Below, piece by piece: positions 51,651 through 59,710 of a stretch of DNA of 64,000 nt. The notes under the pieces were generated by a model, which had not been told where the DNA came from, ran no database searches, and saw only the letters and a list, made by a program, of their open reading frames with translations. The DNA is taken from positions 248,001 through 312,000 of the forward strand of contig CALNZV010000004.1 in NCBI GenBank assembly GCA_942491115.1, written 5' to 3'. A program made the translations under genes and the position numbers. This stretch comes from CALNZV01 sp942491115. GTDB taxonomy: Bacteria > Desulfobacterota > Desulfobacteria > Desulfobacterales > UBA5852. The first letter of the stretch is position 1. Every line of letters starts with the position of its first letter.

Positions 51651-52442
51651 TTATGACTTGGGGCTGTAGAGCCGCTTCAGCCACTTGCTCAACCCCTCCA
51701 GGCCGGGGAATAGGACCCGCTCGGTCACATTGCTCTGGTCGATCTTGTCTCGCACTTCCCACTTCAAGGCTGCCGGGATGATGATTTTCCTGCCGATGTC
51801 CGGATGACTGCCGAGCCATTCGTCCATTCTGGCAACGGGATCCGACATGGTTGAAAAAAAGGCATACTGGTTGACGATGCGGTCGTCAATGGAAGGGGGC
51901 TCGAAAAAGATGACAAAGGGCTTTTTTGCCAACTTGGGCAGCTCGGTAAGGGATGTGACAAGCTGTGAGAGCATCCCCACCGTAAAGACGTTGGCACCCT
52001 CGTGCTCGAGGCCCCTTTTAAGGGGCATTGGAAGCAGCTGGTGGACTTTGACGTAGTTGACCGACCAAATGACGCCATCCAGGTGATACGCATCCAGGTT
52101 TGCCGTGGCAAAGTGCATGGCGACCAGAGGGGAGAAAGTCCAGTCCATAATCCGCGTGGGTAGGCCGTAATGTTGGGCGACTGTCATCCAGTGCCATACC
52201 GAATCCTTTTCGACCACATTGCGATGGGCGTATTTTCTGAAGTTTCTCAGCAGGTGCCGCTCCAGTTTTACATAAGGGCCGCCAAGCCTTGTCAGGGTGG
52301 TTTCCAGGGGGTAGTCCCCATCCGACAATCCCCTGTAAGCATACCGCGGACGATATCGCCCGATGTCGGGATCCCAGGAATCCTCGAAAAGGCTGTCCAT
52401 CAATTCATTGAGGGTGTTGACCCGGATGGTTTGAATCTTCAT
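51651..52442 (-). CDS. FRG domain protein
   Basis: A 263-residue protein of the FRG family, named for Phe-Arg-Gly. It shows YAYRGLSDGDYPLETTL at about 35-51 and QHYGLPTRIMDWTFSPLVAMHFAT at about 90-113 (given in part). The domain occurs alone or fused in mobile and defence-associated genes, and its activity has been little studied. The Arg, Gly, His and Asp residues typical of the family are all kept. It is the upstream partner of the Cys-rich gene. A modest promoter lies 55-80 bases upstream. Confidence 0.82.
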   Translation of the reverse strand: MKIQTIRVNTLNELMDSLFEDSWDPDIGRYRPRYAYRGLSDGDYPLETTLTRLGGPYVKLERHLLRNFRKYAHRNVVEKDSVWHWMTVAQHYGLPTRIMDWTFSPLVAMHFATANLDAYHLDGVIWSVNYVKVHQLLPMPLKRGLEHEGANVFTVGMLSQLVTSLTELPKLAKKPFVIFFEPPSIDDRIVNQYAFFSTMSDPVARMDEWLGSHPDIGRKIIIPAALKWEVRDKIDQSNVTERVLFPGLEGLSKWLKRLYSPKS

Positions 52443-52494
52443 GGCCGAAATACCATTGACGGTGTCCCCAGGTGACTGGAATGTCCTACAGGCT

Positions 52495-52522
52495 TGTGTA
52501 TGAAAAAAATAAACATTTTCAA
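52495..52522 (-). promoter_or_regulatory. Candidate promoter for the FRG gene
   Basis: Minus-strand TTGAAA (52522-52517), 16 AT-rich bases and TACACA, about 55 bases before the FRG ATG. The AT-rich spacer stands out from the GC-rich surroundings. Confidence 0.35.
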
Positions 52523-52659
52523 GCGCTTCCAGGTCTATTAACAGCCGTCCCTTGGGAATGGATGCGCCTTTGGGGGCATATCGATTCCTTCAACCCACGA
52601 TTTTCACCCCCATGCCGTGGTAGATGCAAGGTTCATGCTAAAATGGCGTCGTCGGCCTG

Positions 52660-53622
52660 TCATTTCTCCGGGTCCCACTGGGGCAGGCAGGGATCGGAGT
52701 CGCAGGGGATCACTTCAACGGTGACATGGCGCAGATGGGAAACCGGAGAGAGCAGGTGTTTGTAGTGGTCGGGGGGCCTCGGATAGTGGGTGACCACCGA
52801 GAGGACAACGGCCAAGCTGTCCTCACTGATTCTCCAGACGTGGTGGTCCGTCACCCGGTTGTCCGAATCCCTTTCGATGGCCTGGATAATGGCCTGGGTT
52901 TTCTCGATTCCGGCATCATGGTCGAGAAGGATACGGCTCGAGTCTTTCAGCAGTCCCCACGACCATCTGAATATCACCACCGCTCCCACCACACCCATCA
53001 GCGGATCCATTTGCACCCATCCGAACAGCTTTCCGGTGGACAGGGCCACGATGGCCAGCAACGATGTCAGAGCGTCTGCAATCACGTGAAGATACGCCGC
53101 CCTGAGATTGTGATCATGGTGGTGGCCGCGGCGAGCGCCGTTCTCATCGTCGTGGGGATGGTCACTATCTCGACCATGAAGCAGCCATGCACTGAAGAGA
53201 TTGACGGCAAGCCCCAGTATCGCCACCAGTATGGCCTCATTGAACCGGATCGGGGACGGATCGACCAGGCGGCGGATGGATTCTGCTCCCATCAAAAGGG
53301 CCGCGATGGCGAGGCCGACGGCGCTGGTATACCCCCCCAGAACCCCGATTTTTCCAGTGCCGAAGGTAAACCGGGGGTTGTCGGCATGCCGCCGGGCATA
53401 CCCATAGGCGAATACCGCAATCCCCAGGGCGGCCGCATGGGTCCCCATGTGCCAGCCGTCGGCCAGGAGTGCCATGGACCCGTAGAGGACGCCTGCCGCT
53501 ATTTCAGCGACCATCGTTAACAAGGTGAGAATGACCACCCATCGGGTATTGCGTTCCCCTCGGTCGCCTGGATTTGCAAACCGGTGGGAGTGGGTCCATT
53601 TGTCTATGTTGTGAATATGCAT
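52660..53622 (-). CDS. dmeF: DmeF-like cation diffusion facilitator
   Basis: A 320-residue CDF metal/proton antiporter with six membrane helices. The metal site is built by LADGWHMGTHAAALG in TM2 and AYLHVIADALTS in TM5. The His-rich cytoplasmic loop HPHDDENGARRGHHHDHN between TM4 and TM5 and the N-terminal HIHNIDKWTHSH are typical of DmeF, which exports Co(II) and Ni(II). A zinc preference is possible. No metal-responsive regulator gene adjoins it. Confidence 0.87.
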   Translation of the reverse strand: MHIHNIDKWTHSHRFANPGDRGERNTRWVVILTLLTMVAEIAAGVLYGSMALLADGWHMGTHAAALGIAVFAYGYARRHADNPRFTFGTGKIGVLGGYTSAVGLAIAALLMGAESIRRLVDPSPIRFNEAILVAILGLAVNLFSAWLLHGRDSDHPHDDENGARRGHHHDHNLRAAYLHVIADALTSLLAIVALSTGKLFGWVQMDPLMGVVGAVVIFRWSWGLLKDSSRILLDHDAGIEKTQAIIQAIERDSDNRVTDHHVWRISEDSLAVVLSVVTHYPRPPDHYKHLLSPVSHLRHVTVEVIPCDSDPCLPQWDPEK

Positions 53623-53694
53623 AGGGCTGTTCCCGCGCTTGTGACGACCCTCTCAACATCGGGATCGCCGTGGGTCCATCGTCGTCGACGGCGG

Positions 53695-54156
53695 CTAGTA
53701 ACGGGTGAATCGGGCCTGATCCCCCACCTCGAGGCAATCGGCTTCGCTTAGATGGATCTCCAAGACCCATGCCACCGGCGATCCGCTGGGGATCGAGCGG
53801 GTCGAAAAAGGCTCCCCCCTGGCAATGGATGCGATGCGTCCGCCGCTATCGATAAAGACAATGGCAAGGGGCAGAGGGGTGTTTTTCATCCAGAAATGGC
53901 GCATCCTCGTGTCTTCGAAGAGAAAAAGGAGCCCTTTGCCTTGGGGAAGTCGTTGGCAGCGCATCAACCCCTGCTGCCAGTCCTTGGGGGTTTCGGCAAG
54001 GCCCACCTCGAAGCGGCAGGTGATCGCCCCCTCCCTTTCGAAACGGATGTCACCGGCAATCGGATAGCCGCAGAAGGGGTCTGCAACGGCTCCACCGACA
54101 ACGAGGAAAACCACCGCGATAGCGGCAGTGACCATACGAAGGACATCAGCGGCCAC
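53695..54156 (-). CDS. DUF192 family exported protein
   Basis: A 153-residue protein with a signal peptide (TAAIAVVFLVVGGAVA) and the DUF192 core: LAETPKDWQQGLMRCQRLP and MRHFWMKNTPLPLAIVFID, with the WM/KNT motif. The family is a beta-barrel of unknown role often exported in proteobacteria. The start overlaps the last 11 bases of the peroxiredoxin gene, implying translational coupling. Confidence 0.85.
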   Translation of the reverse strand: MAADVLRMVTAAIAVVFLVVGGAVADPFCGYPIAGDIRFEREGAITCRFEVGLAETPKDWQQGLMRCQRLPQGKGLLFLFEDTRMRHFWMKNTPLPLAIVFIDSGGRIASIARGEPFSTRSIPSGSPVAWVLEIHLSEADCLEVGDQARFTRY

Positions 54157-54613
54157 GAAGGGCCTCCAATACCTTCATCGGATGGTCGGCGGCTCGGGTC
54201 ACTTTCCGCCAGTGCTTCCTGACCTTGCCGTCAGGACCGATCCATACCGTGGAACGGATGACCCCCGTCACCGTCTTTCCATACATCATTTTCTCGCCAT
54301 ATGCCCCGTACCGTATCAGAACCGATTTATCGGGATCGCTCAACAGGCTAAACGGCAGGTCGAGTTTTTCGATGAACCGGGTGTGGGACGCCTCATCGTC
54401 GGGCGATATCCCGATAACGACAGCGCCAGAGTCGGTGATTTCCTCCCATAAATCCCGGAACGCTTCGGCCTCCTTGGTGCACCCGGGAGTGTGGTCCTTG
54501 GGGTAAAAATAGAGGATAACGTCTTTCCCTCTGAAGTCCAAGAGGGAAACGTCCTTTCCGTTGGTGTCCTTGAGGGTGAAGGGCGGAGCGGTTTTTCCTT
54601 CTTCCACAGGCAT
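54146..54613 (-). CDS. bcp: Thiol peroxidase, BCP/PrxQ-type peroxiredoxin (1-Cys)
   Basis: A 155-residue peroxiredoxin. The peroxidatic Cys45 is in FYPKDHTPGCTKEA. The resolving Cys five residues later in E. coli BCP is Glu here, so it belongs to the 1-Cys class that needs an external thiol such as thioredoxin or glutaredoxin. It reduces organic and hydrogen peroxides. It overlaps the downstream DUF192 gene. Confidence 0.92.
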   Translation of the reverse strand: MPVEEGKTAPPFTLKDTNGKDVSLLDFRGKDVILYFYPKDHTPGCTKEAEAFRDLWEEITDSGAVVIGISPDDEASHTRFIEKLDLPFSLLSDPDKSVLIRYGAYGEKMMYGKTVTGVIRSTVWIGPDGKVRKHWRKVTRAADHPMKVLEALRGR

Positions 54614-54712
54614 TGGGGTGCTTCCTTTCCGTTGAACGCTGTTTTCGTCGGTTCCGCGGTCATCCTATCGATGAATCCGGCAGTTGTCGACCGTGAGTCA
54701 CTCACAGGGTTG

Positions 54713-55126
54713 CTATAGTCCCCGGTCGCTCCACCTTAGCCACAGCACCGTTGCCAGGCCCCATACGGCATTTACGGCCGCGATGACCACCGGTGTCAGG
54801 GCTCCCAGCCGCAGCCCCAAGAACCCTTTCCCCAGCACGAAGGGAAAGAGGTAGAGCAGGTGATAGGCGGTGGGACCGATGGAAATCACAAGTCCCCTCG
54901 CCAGAACCCGACGTTTAATCAAGGGCAGGAGAAGGAGCTGGGCCCAGATACCGCCCCAGACGATTTTGGGGTAAAGCAGACCGGGAGACAGCCCGGGGGA
55001 CAATCGGACGTTCAGGTTGCCGGTGATGCCGTAGCGGCCCAAGCACCACAGCAGTATGGCGGCGATGACGCCACCCATGGCTCCCGCTGCAAAATTCATC
55101 GATATCCGCTTGAGTGCTCTGTTCAT
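54713..55126 (-). CDS. Small integral membrane protein of unknown function
   Basis: A 137-residue protein with about four membrane helices (AGAMGGVIAAILLWCLGRYGI; GGIWAQLLLLPLIKRRV; LLYLFPFVLGKGFLGLRLG; VIAAVNAVWGLATVLWLRW, in part). Similar proteins occur in many bacteria, but I do not recognise the family. It is 54 bases downstream of the broken terC gene. Confidence 0.65.
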   Translation of the reverse strand: MNRALKRISMNFAAGAMGGVIAAILLWCLGRYGITGNLNVRLSPGLSPGLLYPKIVWGGIWAQLLLLPLIKRRVLARGLVISIGPTAYHLLYLFPFVLGKGFLGLRLGALTPVVIAAVNAVWGLATVLWLRWSDRGL

Positions 55127-55180
55127 GAGAAAACTCCGGTCAGAACGGGTTTCAGTGGGGTCAACGGTCGATCTCCCCGA

Positions 55181-55947
55181 TCAGGGCTTTTCCGACAATG
55201 ATTTCTTCAACCGGACCGGTTCCGGGGCTTGACCTCGTCGTTTCAGGTTCAGCATTTCGACGCCAAAGGAAAAGGCCATGGCGAAATAAATGAATCCCTT
55301 GGGAATATGAAAATGAAAACCCTCTCCCAGGAGCGTGACGCCAACCAGAATCAGAAAGCTCAGAGCCAGCATCTTGAAGGTTGGATGGCGGTCGACGAAA
55401 GCGCCGATAGCGGCGGCCGAGGCCATCATGACCAGAATGGCAATACGATGGTCACGATCATGACTGTCACCTCTTTGGCCAGCCCTACCGCAGTGATGAC
55501 GGAGTCCAAGGAGAAGATAATGTCCAGGAGGGCGATCTGGACCAGGGTGTTCAGAAACCCGACATGTCCCATCGGTTTGGCTTCCGTCGCTTTTCACTCC
55601 AGACTCCCATGGATTTCGAGCGTGCTTTTCACCAGAAGAAATAGACCCCCACCAACGAGGATGAGATCGCGTCGAGAGAATTCGAGGGCCCCCAGGGAGA
55701 GCAGAGGCCGGGTCAGGGACATGCCCCGGGTATTGGACAGCAGCAGAAGGAGTCGCATGCCCATCGCCAGGGAGATGCCGATGATCCTCGCCCGTTTTTG
55801 CTGCCCCTCCGGCAGCTTGGAGGTCAGAACGGTAATGAAAATAGTGTTGTCGACCCCCAGGACGATTTTCAGGATGGTCAGGGTCAGGAGCGCCATCCAG
55901 GCGGAAGGATCTGTCGGCCATACCTCGTCTATCCTTTCATCGATCAT
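55181..55947 (-). pseudogene. TerC-family membrane protein gene broken by a stop and a frameshift
   Basis: Reading the minus strand, the TerC N-terminus is intact: LKIVLGVDNTIFITVL, RDLILVGGGLFLLVKST and EIHGSLE. It then meets an in-frame TGA at 55594-55596. The same frame continues with LNTLVQIALLDIIFSLDSVI, the conserved second half, and then loses phase near 55444-55448, where one base appears missing; the next frame resumes AILVMMASAAAIGAFVDRHP and ends KGFIYFAMAFSFGVEMLNL. Both lesions would have to be corrected for a full protein, so it is a pseudogene or carries sequence errors. TerC proteins export Mn or help metal loading of exported enzymes. Confidence 0.82.
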
Positions 55948-55999
55948 TGCAGAGGAACGAAATGGTGAGGGTGCTCGTGAACAACGGTCATTGAGAGGC

Positions 56000-56614
56000 T
56001 TAACGGATCGCCACGGATGCCCGAAGGCCGGTGACCACGTCTTCGGGCGAAGTGACGATTCGGGCCTGTATCCCGGCCGCCAGCGCGCCGTGGATGTTTT
56101 CCTCTGAGTCGTCGAAAAAAAGAATAGCGTCTGGCGGCGTGCCGGTTTCTTCGACAAGGGCTGAGTAAATGGCGGCTTCGGGTTTTCGGCAACCCATCCT
56201 GGAGGAGATGAAAACCCCGTTAAAAAGGCCCAGAAGCTCGGCGTGCATCGCCATCCAGACGGATTCATGAAGCGCGTTGGTGTTGGTGAGCACGTAAAGG
56301 GGTCCAAGGGTTGCCGCCAGGGACAGGGCGTCCCGAATCCCCGCTACTTCACCGCCGATAATCGACCGCCACCCTTCGGCAAATTGATCGTCGGTCATGT
56401 CGATCTGAAGACGCCGGCGGAGATGGGCGAAATAGGTCTCGGCATCGATTTCACCCCGCTCGTGCATCTCGTACATCTGGTCCAGCTGGAACCGGTCTGC
56501 GATCTTCCCCTCGCTGACCCTCGAAAACCGGGACCATAACGACAGGCACCTCTCGAAATGGACATCGATGAGGACGTTTCCGAGGTCAAAGACAACGGTT
56601 CGAATGGCTTGCAT
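56000..56614 (-). CDS. HAD-superfamily phosphatase (YihX-like)
   Basis: A 204-residue HAD-IA phosphatase. Motif I VVFDLGNVLID has nucleophile Asp10, but the usual second Asp is Gly, as in YihX-type FDLGNV sequences. Motif II is YVLTNTN, motif III CRKPE and motif IV FFDDSEEN. YihX hydrolyses glucose-1-phosphate; the substrate here is uncertain. It lies 52 bases upstream of the broken terC gene. Confidence 0.85.
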   Translation of the reverse strand: MQAIRTVVFDLGNVLIDVHFERCLSLWSRFSRVSEGKIADRFQLDQMYEMHERGEIDAETYFAHLRRRLQIDMTDDQFAEGWRSIIGGEVAGIRDALSLAATLGPLYVLTNTNALHESVWMAMHAELLGLFNGVFISSRMGCRKPEAAIYSALVEETGTPPDAILFFDDSEENIHGALAAGIQARIVTSPEDVVTGLRASVAIR

Positions 56615-56653
56615 GGGTAGCCGTTTTCAAATGGGGTGGGTTCCGGTCGTTGA

Positions 56654-57256
56654 TCAGGCGGTATCGGGATAGTGCCGCTCGAGGCACTGGGGGCAGATGG
56701 AATGGGAAAATTCGGTGCCGGTCTGCTCCATGATATGCTGCTCCAGGTGTCTCCAGTTTTCGGACAACCCGGCGTCATCGCCGTTGGTCCTGATTTTTTT
56801 GCAATGCATACAAATGGGCAGCAGCGTCTCGAGACGATTGAGCCGGCCCAGTGCCTCTTGCAGCGCCACTATTTTCTCTTTCAACGCCCGTTCATTCTGG
56901 TCGAGGGCGTCGACCATGGTGTTAAATGCCGTCGAAAATTCGCCCATGAAATCGATTCGCTGCCCATAGTCTCCCTGGGCGACCTGCTGGGTCTGCCAAG
57001 ACATGTGACGCAGGCGAGAGTGAAGCTCCTTGACGGGAAAGGCCAGCCGATTCTCCCTGCTGAGGGAGATGTCTCTCAACTCGCCCATGGAGAGACGATG
57101 AAGGGCTTCTTTCATTTCTTCGATGAACAGGAACAGCCGGTTGAGGCGATCGATGAACGATTTTTCCAGAGGATCGGCCGCATCCTCTGGATTCAGAGGG
57201 GAAGCCGTTCGGCCCGACAACAGGCGGTCGATTCTCTTCGATGCGTCTTCTAACAT
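56654..57256 (-). CDS. HAMP-like coiled-coil protein with C-terminal Cys cluster
   Basis: A 200-residue soluble protein. Residues about 85-130 resemble a HAMP linker (QQVAQGDYGQRIDFMGEFS, TAFNTMVDALDQNERALKEK). The last 50 residues hold ICMHCKKIRTNG, then a Trp and Leu-Glu stretch, and FSHSICPQCLERHYP: this ending is familiar from response-regulator and PAS proteins of Desulfobacterota, which bear CxxCK and CPxC pairs. It follows the V4R gene by 54 bases, and the two probably form a sensory unit. Confidence 0.72.
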   Translation of the reverse strand: MLEDASKRIDRLLSGRTASPLNPEDAADPLEKSFIDRLNRLFLFIEEMKEALHRLSMGELRDISLSRENRLAFPVKELHSRLRHMSWQTQQVAQGDYGQRIDFMGEFSTAFNTMVDALDQNERALKEKIVALQEALGRLNRLETLLPICMHCKKIRTNGDDAGLSENWRHLEQHIMEQTGTEFSHSICPQCLERHYPDTA

Positions 57257-57310
57257 AACCCTATTACTCGGACCGTTGGCGCGGCAGCGGTGTCGCCGTA
57301 CCGAATGTTG

Positions 57311-57847
57311 TCACGGTGTCGATGGGCTTGGGCTGACGGGGTTGATGGAAAAACGGCAGACGCGATCTCCAGTGGCCCAGCAATCTATCTCCCGGACACG
57401 GAATGCCATGCCGGTATAGGTGCGAAAAACCCCCGCCAAGAATCCCTCATCGTATTCGCAGACGGTATCGTTTTGAAATCCCAGCCCTGAACAGTCCAAA
57501 TCTTCCGCGATGGTAACGACCATGGACATCGATTCCGGTTCCATTTTTTCGACCCGGAGAATGCCCATCCGGTTGTCCTTCAAGACCTGTTGGAATTCGG
57601 CAATGAATTCGTTGGCATCCAGGTTGGTTTGAAGCATATGCTTGCAAAATTCGGAGCCGGCAAGATCGCCGGCCTTTTTGAACAGCCGGCGACCGGCATC
57701 GGGGCCTGCGGCCTTGAACAGGACGTCCCGGAATGAGTACTGAAGCAGGCGGTAAGCGAACAGGGGGACCGACTGCCCAAGGTTTGGACGGCCCGACGCC
57801 ATATCTCCCATGCACTCCCAGTTAAAGGACGACGATGCAGTGCTCAT
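57311..57847 (-). CDS. V4R-domain ligand-binding protein
   Basis: A 178-residue protein. The V4R (4-vinyl reductase) domain covers most of it: ILRVEKMEPESMSMVVTIAE, an inner region with YDEGFLAGVF and the closing ATGDRVCRF preceded by a further Cys (DCWATGD). V4R domains bind small hydrophobic ligands, haem or metal. The first Met after the in-frame extension (57847) is chosen because the upstream 24 residues are not conserved-looking. A perfect inverted repeat lies 18 bases upstream. Confidence 0.75.
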   Translation of the reverse strand: MSTASSSFNWECMGDMASGRPNLGQSVPLFAYRLLQYSFRDVLFKAAGPDAGRRLFKKAGDLAGSEFCKHMLQTNLDANEFIAEFQQVLKDNRMGILRVEKMEPESMSMVVTIAEDLDCSGLGFQNDTVCEYDEGFLAGVFRTYTGMAFRVREIDCWATGDRVCRFSINPVSPSPSTP

Positions 57848-57864
57848 GGATGAAGCCCCTTTTT

Positions 57865-57881
57865 GTCCACAAGATGTGGAC
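57865..57881. promoter_or_regulatory. Perfect inverted repeat upstream of the V4R gene, possible operator
   Basis: GTCCACA and its complement TGTGGAC around AGA, 18 bases before the V4R start. The place and size fit a dimeric repressor site, or an RNA stem covering the ribosome site. It lies in the 389-base divergent gap, in which the only other signal found is a promoter for the plus-strand gene. Confidence 0.4.
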
Positions 57882-58181
57882 CCTTTTGATGGCGCTATCA
57901 CTATCACATCCAAAACCACGATGACAATACCATGGGAATGGCTTTCCGGCGCGGCCTGAATGAACGGGACTCGGACTGGGTTCCAACCCGTTTCAGGTCA
58001 GGGGGTCGACACGGTAAAACCGAAGACGCGGTTTTCGGGACCGGTGACCGATCTGGTTGGGGCTGTCACTGTCAGTGCCTGGAAACCTTGGGTCGCCGCA
58101 TCAACGCTTTCCAACTGAATGATCGGTTCGGGACAGTCTCGAGATCCCCCTCTGGGCAGCGCGGAATCGAAAGCCGTTTCT

Positions 58182-58210
58182 TTTGACAGGTGATTTTGGG
58201 AGACTTACGT
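58182..58210 (+). promoter_or_regulatory. Candidate promoter for the small membrane protein gene
   Basis: A perfect TTGACA, a 17-base spacer and TACGTT (a weak -10) lie 26 bases before the ATG. The resulting leader is short but contains GGAGGTGAC. Confidence 0.4.
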
Positions 58211-58236
58211 TTCTGTGTAACCCCCTTGGAGGTGAC

Positions 58237-58623
58237 ATGATGAAAGCCAAGACAACCACTTCCATGGTCGCCACGTTCTGCATCTGGACCCTCCGGCGGC
58301 AGCGGCTGATCGCCTATCGATTCCGCGTTCTCATTTGGTGTGGCACCGCCGTGGTATTGCTTCTGGCCCTGGCCGGGGAGATTGCCCTAGAAACGGCCCT
58401 GCACGGCATCGTGATCAGCCTGACCTCGATTTTCGTCCTGATCGGACTTCTGGTCCATGCCAGGCGCAGCAGCCTATTGAACATTCAGGATCCCGAACTC
58501 CGCGAAGCCGCCCATGAGGCGATGATCCTTTTGATGCGGGACCGCCGGCCGTCGCCGGCGGACAAGCGCCTGCTCCGGAAGCATTTCAATGACCGCCATT
58601 GCGACCTTGGGCACTGCCGCTGA
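58237..58623 (+). CDS. Small membrane protein of unknown function
   Basis: A 128-residue protein with two closely spaced membrane helices (VLIWCGTAVVLLLALAGEIA; HGIVISLTSIFVLIGLLVHA) between cytoplasmic ends. The C-terminus has CDLGHC. GGAGGTGAC is immediately upstream of the ATG; the longer frame from 58183 crosses the promoter and is not supported. It is unrecognised. Confidence 0.6.
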   Translation: MMKAKTTTSMVATFCIWTLRRQRLIAYRFRVLIWCGTAVVLLLALAGEIALETALHGIVISLTSIFVLIGLLVHARRSSLLNIQDPELREAAHEAMILLMRDRRPSPADKRLLRKHFNDRHCDLGHCR

Positions 58624-58701
58624 TGGGTTTTCGTCCCTCCGTTCATCTGACGCGCCCTTGCCAAAGTCTCCGTTAACCCCTTGAAAATGCCCTGTCCTCC
58701 T

Positions 58702-58730
58702 TTGACAGCCCAAGCGATATCCGTTATGTT
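58702..58730 (+). promoter_or_regulatory. Sigma-70 promoter for rarD
   Basis: Perfect TTGACA, optimal 17-base spacer and TATGTT. Transcription should begin about 35 bases before the rarD GTG start. Confidence 0.6.
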
Positions 58731-58771
58731 GCATACCCTTTGCCCCGGACCCCTTTCCGAAGGATGCCCTT

Positions 58772-59710
58772 GTGTCGAGAGCCGCCGTTGTGCCTTCCGA
58801 CTCCAATGCCATTGCGGGTCTTTTTTTCGCCGGATCGGCATTTTTCATCTGGGGGCTGAGTCCTATCTACTGGAAGGCGCTGGGCTCGGTTCCCTCCTTT
58901 GAAGTTCTCATGCATCGGATGGTCTGGTCCTTCGTGTTTCTGGCCCCCATGGTGGTGGCAAAAGGCCACTGGCTGGAATTCAGAGCCGCCATTACTCAGT
59001 GGAGGACCCTGGGCATTTTGACGGCCACCACGACGATCGTCGGGTGCAACTGGTTTCTGTTCATCTGGGCCATCAATAACGACCATGTTCTCCAGACCAG
59101 TATGGGGTACTACATCAATCCCTTGGTAAATGTACTGCTGGGGGTGTTGTTTCTAAAGGAACGCCTTCGCCCTCTTCAACTGACGGCCGTGGGGATTGCC
59201 GCCGCCGGAGTGATCTATCTGACGGTCAGCTATGGGGCGTTTCCCTGGGTGTCCATCGCCCTTGCCCTTTCTTTCGCCCTCTATGGATTGATCCGGAAAG
59301 TGTCCCCGGTGGGCCCCCTGGTGGGGCTGACGGTGGAGACCTTTCTCTTGTCGGTTCCCGCGGCGATCTATCTTATCCATCTGGAACACATCGGCCGGGG
59401 GGCTTTCGGAACCACGGGGCTTAACATCACTCTTCTTCTGATGGGCGCCGCCCTGATGACCGGGCTGCCGCTGCTGCTCTTCACCAAGGGAACCAAACTC
59501 CTCAACCTCTCGACCATCGGATTCCTGCAGTACATCGCTCCCAGCTGCACCTTTCTTCTTGCGGTCTTCGTCTACCAGGAACCTCTGGTAAACGCCCAGC
59601 TGGTCACCTTTATTTCTATCTGGGTCGCCCTATCCATCTATTCGACGGACGCTCTCCGGTATTACCGGCACCGCCACCATCTCGTGTCGGAAGGTGAAAA
59701 GGTCTCGTGA
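58772..59710 (+). CDS. rarD: EamA-family transporter RarD
   Basis: A 312-residue protein with ten predicted helices of the drug/metabolite transporter fold. The RarD signature is clear: FFIWGLSPIYWKALGSVPSF, EVLMHRMVWSF, NWFLFIWAINNDHVLQTSMG and GYYINPLVNVLLG. RarD was named for chloramphenicol resistance; its natural substrate is uncertain. Translation starts at GTG after AAGGAT. The stop overlaps the ATG of the patatin gene by one base (TGATG). Confidence 0.92.
   Translation: MSRAAVVPSDSNAIAGLFFAGSAFFIWGLSPIYWKALGSVPSFEVLMHRMVWSFVFLAPMVVAKGHWLEFRAAITQWRTLGILTATTTIVGCNWFLFIWAINNDHVLQTSMGYYINPLVNVLLGVLFLKERLRPLQLTAVGIAAAGVIYLTVSYGAFPWVSIALALSFALYGLIRKVSPVGPLVGLTVETFLLSVPAAIYLIHLEHIGRGAFGTTGLNITLLLMGAALMTGLPLLLFTKGTKLLNLSTIGFLQYIAPSCTFLLAVFVYQEPLVNAQLVTFISIWVALSIYSTDALRYYRHRHHLVSEGEKVS

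Noticed and set aside
55594..55596. Selenocysteine or readthrough in the TerC gene
   Set aside because: TerC proteins have no Sec or Cys there, and a second lesion (frameshift) lies downstream.
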